Source of the DNA: Limnoglobus sp043780595 | GTDB taxonomy: Bacteria; Planctomycetota; Planctomycetia; Gemmatales; Gemmataceae | DNA: 24,089 bases | Assembly (NCBI GenBank): GCA_043780595.1 | Contig: JAYWCL010000081.1 | Location: 1 to 24,089 of the forward strand | Direction: 5' to 3' | Position numbers and translations under genes: made by a program | The notes under the pieces: generated by a model | Databases searched by the model: none | Told to the model about the DNA's origin: nothing | Seen by the model: the letters and a program-made list of their open reading frames with translations, nothing else | Shown: piece after piece, positions 23,795-24,089 of the stretch | How positions within the stretch are numbered: position 1 is the stretch's first letter | Layout of the letters: every line of letters starts with the position of its first letter

Positions 23795-23843
23795 CATGCC
23801 GCCGATTCTGAAATCCGCGGTCCGAAGTATCATCGGCGGTATG
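23795..23843. promoter_or_regulatory. Inverted repeat upstream of the terminal gene, possible operator
   Basis: CATGCCGCCGAT at 23795-23806 and ATCGGCGGTATG at 23832-23843 are complementary at 11 of 12 positions, about 40 bases before the start at 23884. TTAGAAT lies just downstream and could serve as a -10 box. A regulator site is possible, but no binding protein is identified and a hairpin without function cannot be excluded. Confidence 0.3.
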
Positions 23844-23883
23844 CGTTCTGTTAGAATCCATTACACCCACAGGAGGCTTACCG

Positions 23884-24089
23884 ATGTCGCTGACGATTAC
23901 CGACCCTGCCATGCTCGCCACACTTTCAACCGCCGTCGGTCTCGAACTCGAAGTTCGCGGCCCCGATGGCCAACTCCTCGGCCGCTTCACGCCCGCACCG
24001 CGACCGGGGATGCATTTCCCGGAATTCGGGATGACGGACTCAGAGATGGAGCTACACGACAACGACCCAAACGCCGTCTATGTGACGCC
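23884..24089 (+). CDS. Small protein, partial at the right window edge (antitoxin-like by pattern only)
   Basis: The frame opens at ATG 23884 behind a perfect AGGAGG (23871-23876) with seven bases of spacing and stays open to the window end, giving 68 codons. The product starts MSLTITDPAMLATLS, then GLELEVRGPDGQLLGRF and later FPEFGMTDSEMELHDNDPN. I do not recognise a certain family. Small proteins of this style, with an N-terminal beta hairpin and a flexible end, are common in planctomycetes and some are antitoxins. That reading is speculative and needs the missing 3' part and the next gene. Confidence 0.65.
   Translation, partial: MSLTITDPAMLATLSTAVGLELEVRGPDGQLLGRFTPAPRPGMHFPEFGMTDSEMELHDNDPNAVYVT

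Overview
The window looks like chromosomal DNA of a planctomycete, most likely from the Gemmata group (Gemmatales). The evidence is a GC-rich sequence with strong G/C third-position bias, a secreted FG-GAP-type repeat protein carrying the planctomycete N-terminal motif LEEREVPA, a long WD40 protein with a planctomycete-style C-terminal helical domain, several small secreted proteins, and many extragenic palindromes. This assignment is inferred from style, not from a marker gene.

Layout. Positions 1-2259 are accessory: palindromic repeats, then two minus-strand genes (a membrane-anchored unknown and a protein with five CxxC pairs at an exact 9-residue period), bracketed by an imperfect direct repeat of about 87 bp and separated by an attC-like stem-loop. 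Positions 2260-6510 hold selD, a secreted alpha/beta hydrolase, rarA, a small coiled-coil protein and a convergent DUF1415 gene. SelD is itself a selenoprotein: an in-frame UGA sits where the catalytic Cys/Sec belongs, followed by a good bacterial SECIS hairpin, so a conventional caller would start the gene 64 codons late. This block is bracketed by two inverted copies of one composite palindromic element (1-102 and 6526-6688). Positions 6700-9212 hold a beta-hydroxyacid dehydrogenase, a divergent lipase-like hydrolase and a small Cys-rich secreted protein.

Positions 9443-13656 are the most unusual part. One 1091-residue ORF fuses a complete CPC-type P1B metal ATPase to a complete HflK-like SPFH protein. 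It overlaps by four bases (ATGA) with hflC. A bidirectional terminator separates this operon from a convergent secreted Pro-rich/HEAT-like protein, followed by a DCC-family (DUF393) protein and a small two-TM membrane protein.

Positions 16220-19215 hold an S46 dipeptidyl-peptidase whose S1 residue is Arg (DPP11-like, acidic P1), then an AT-richer DUF3800 gene on the opposite strand. On the far side lies an orphan copy of the S46 3' end, which marks an insertion or rearrangement scar. The rest contains a small membrane protein, the FG-GAP-like surface protein and the divergent WD40 protein. A partial small gene with a perfect Shine-Dalgarno runs off the right edge. I see no CRISPR array, tRNA, rRNA, transposase or integrase in the window.
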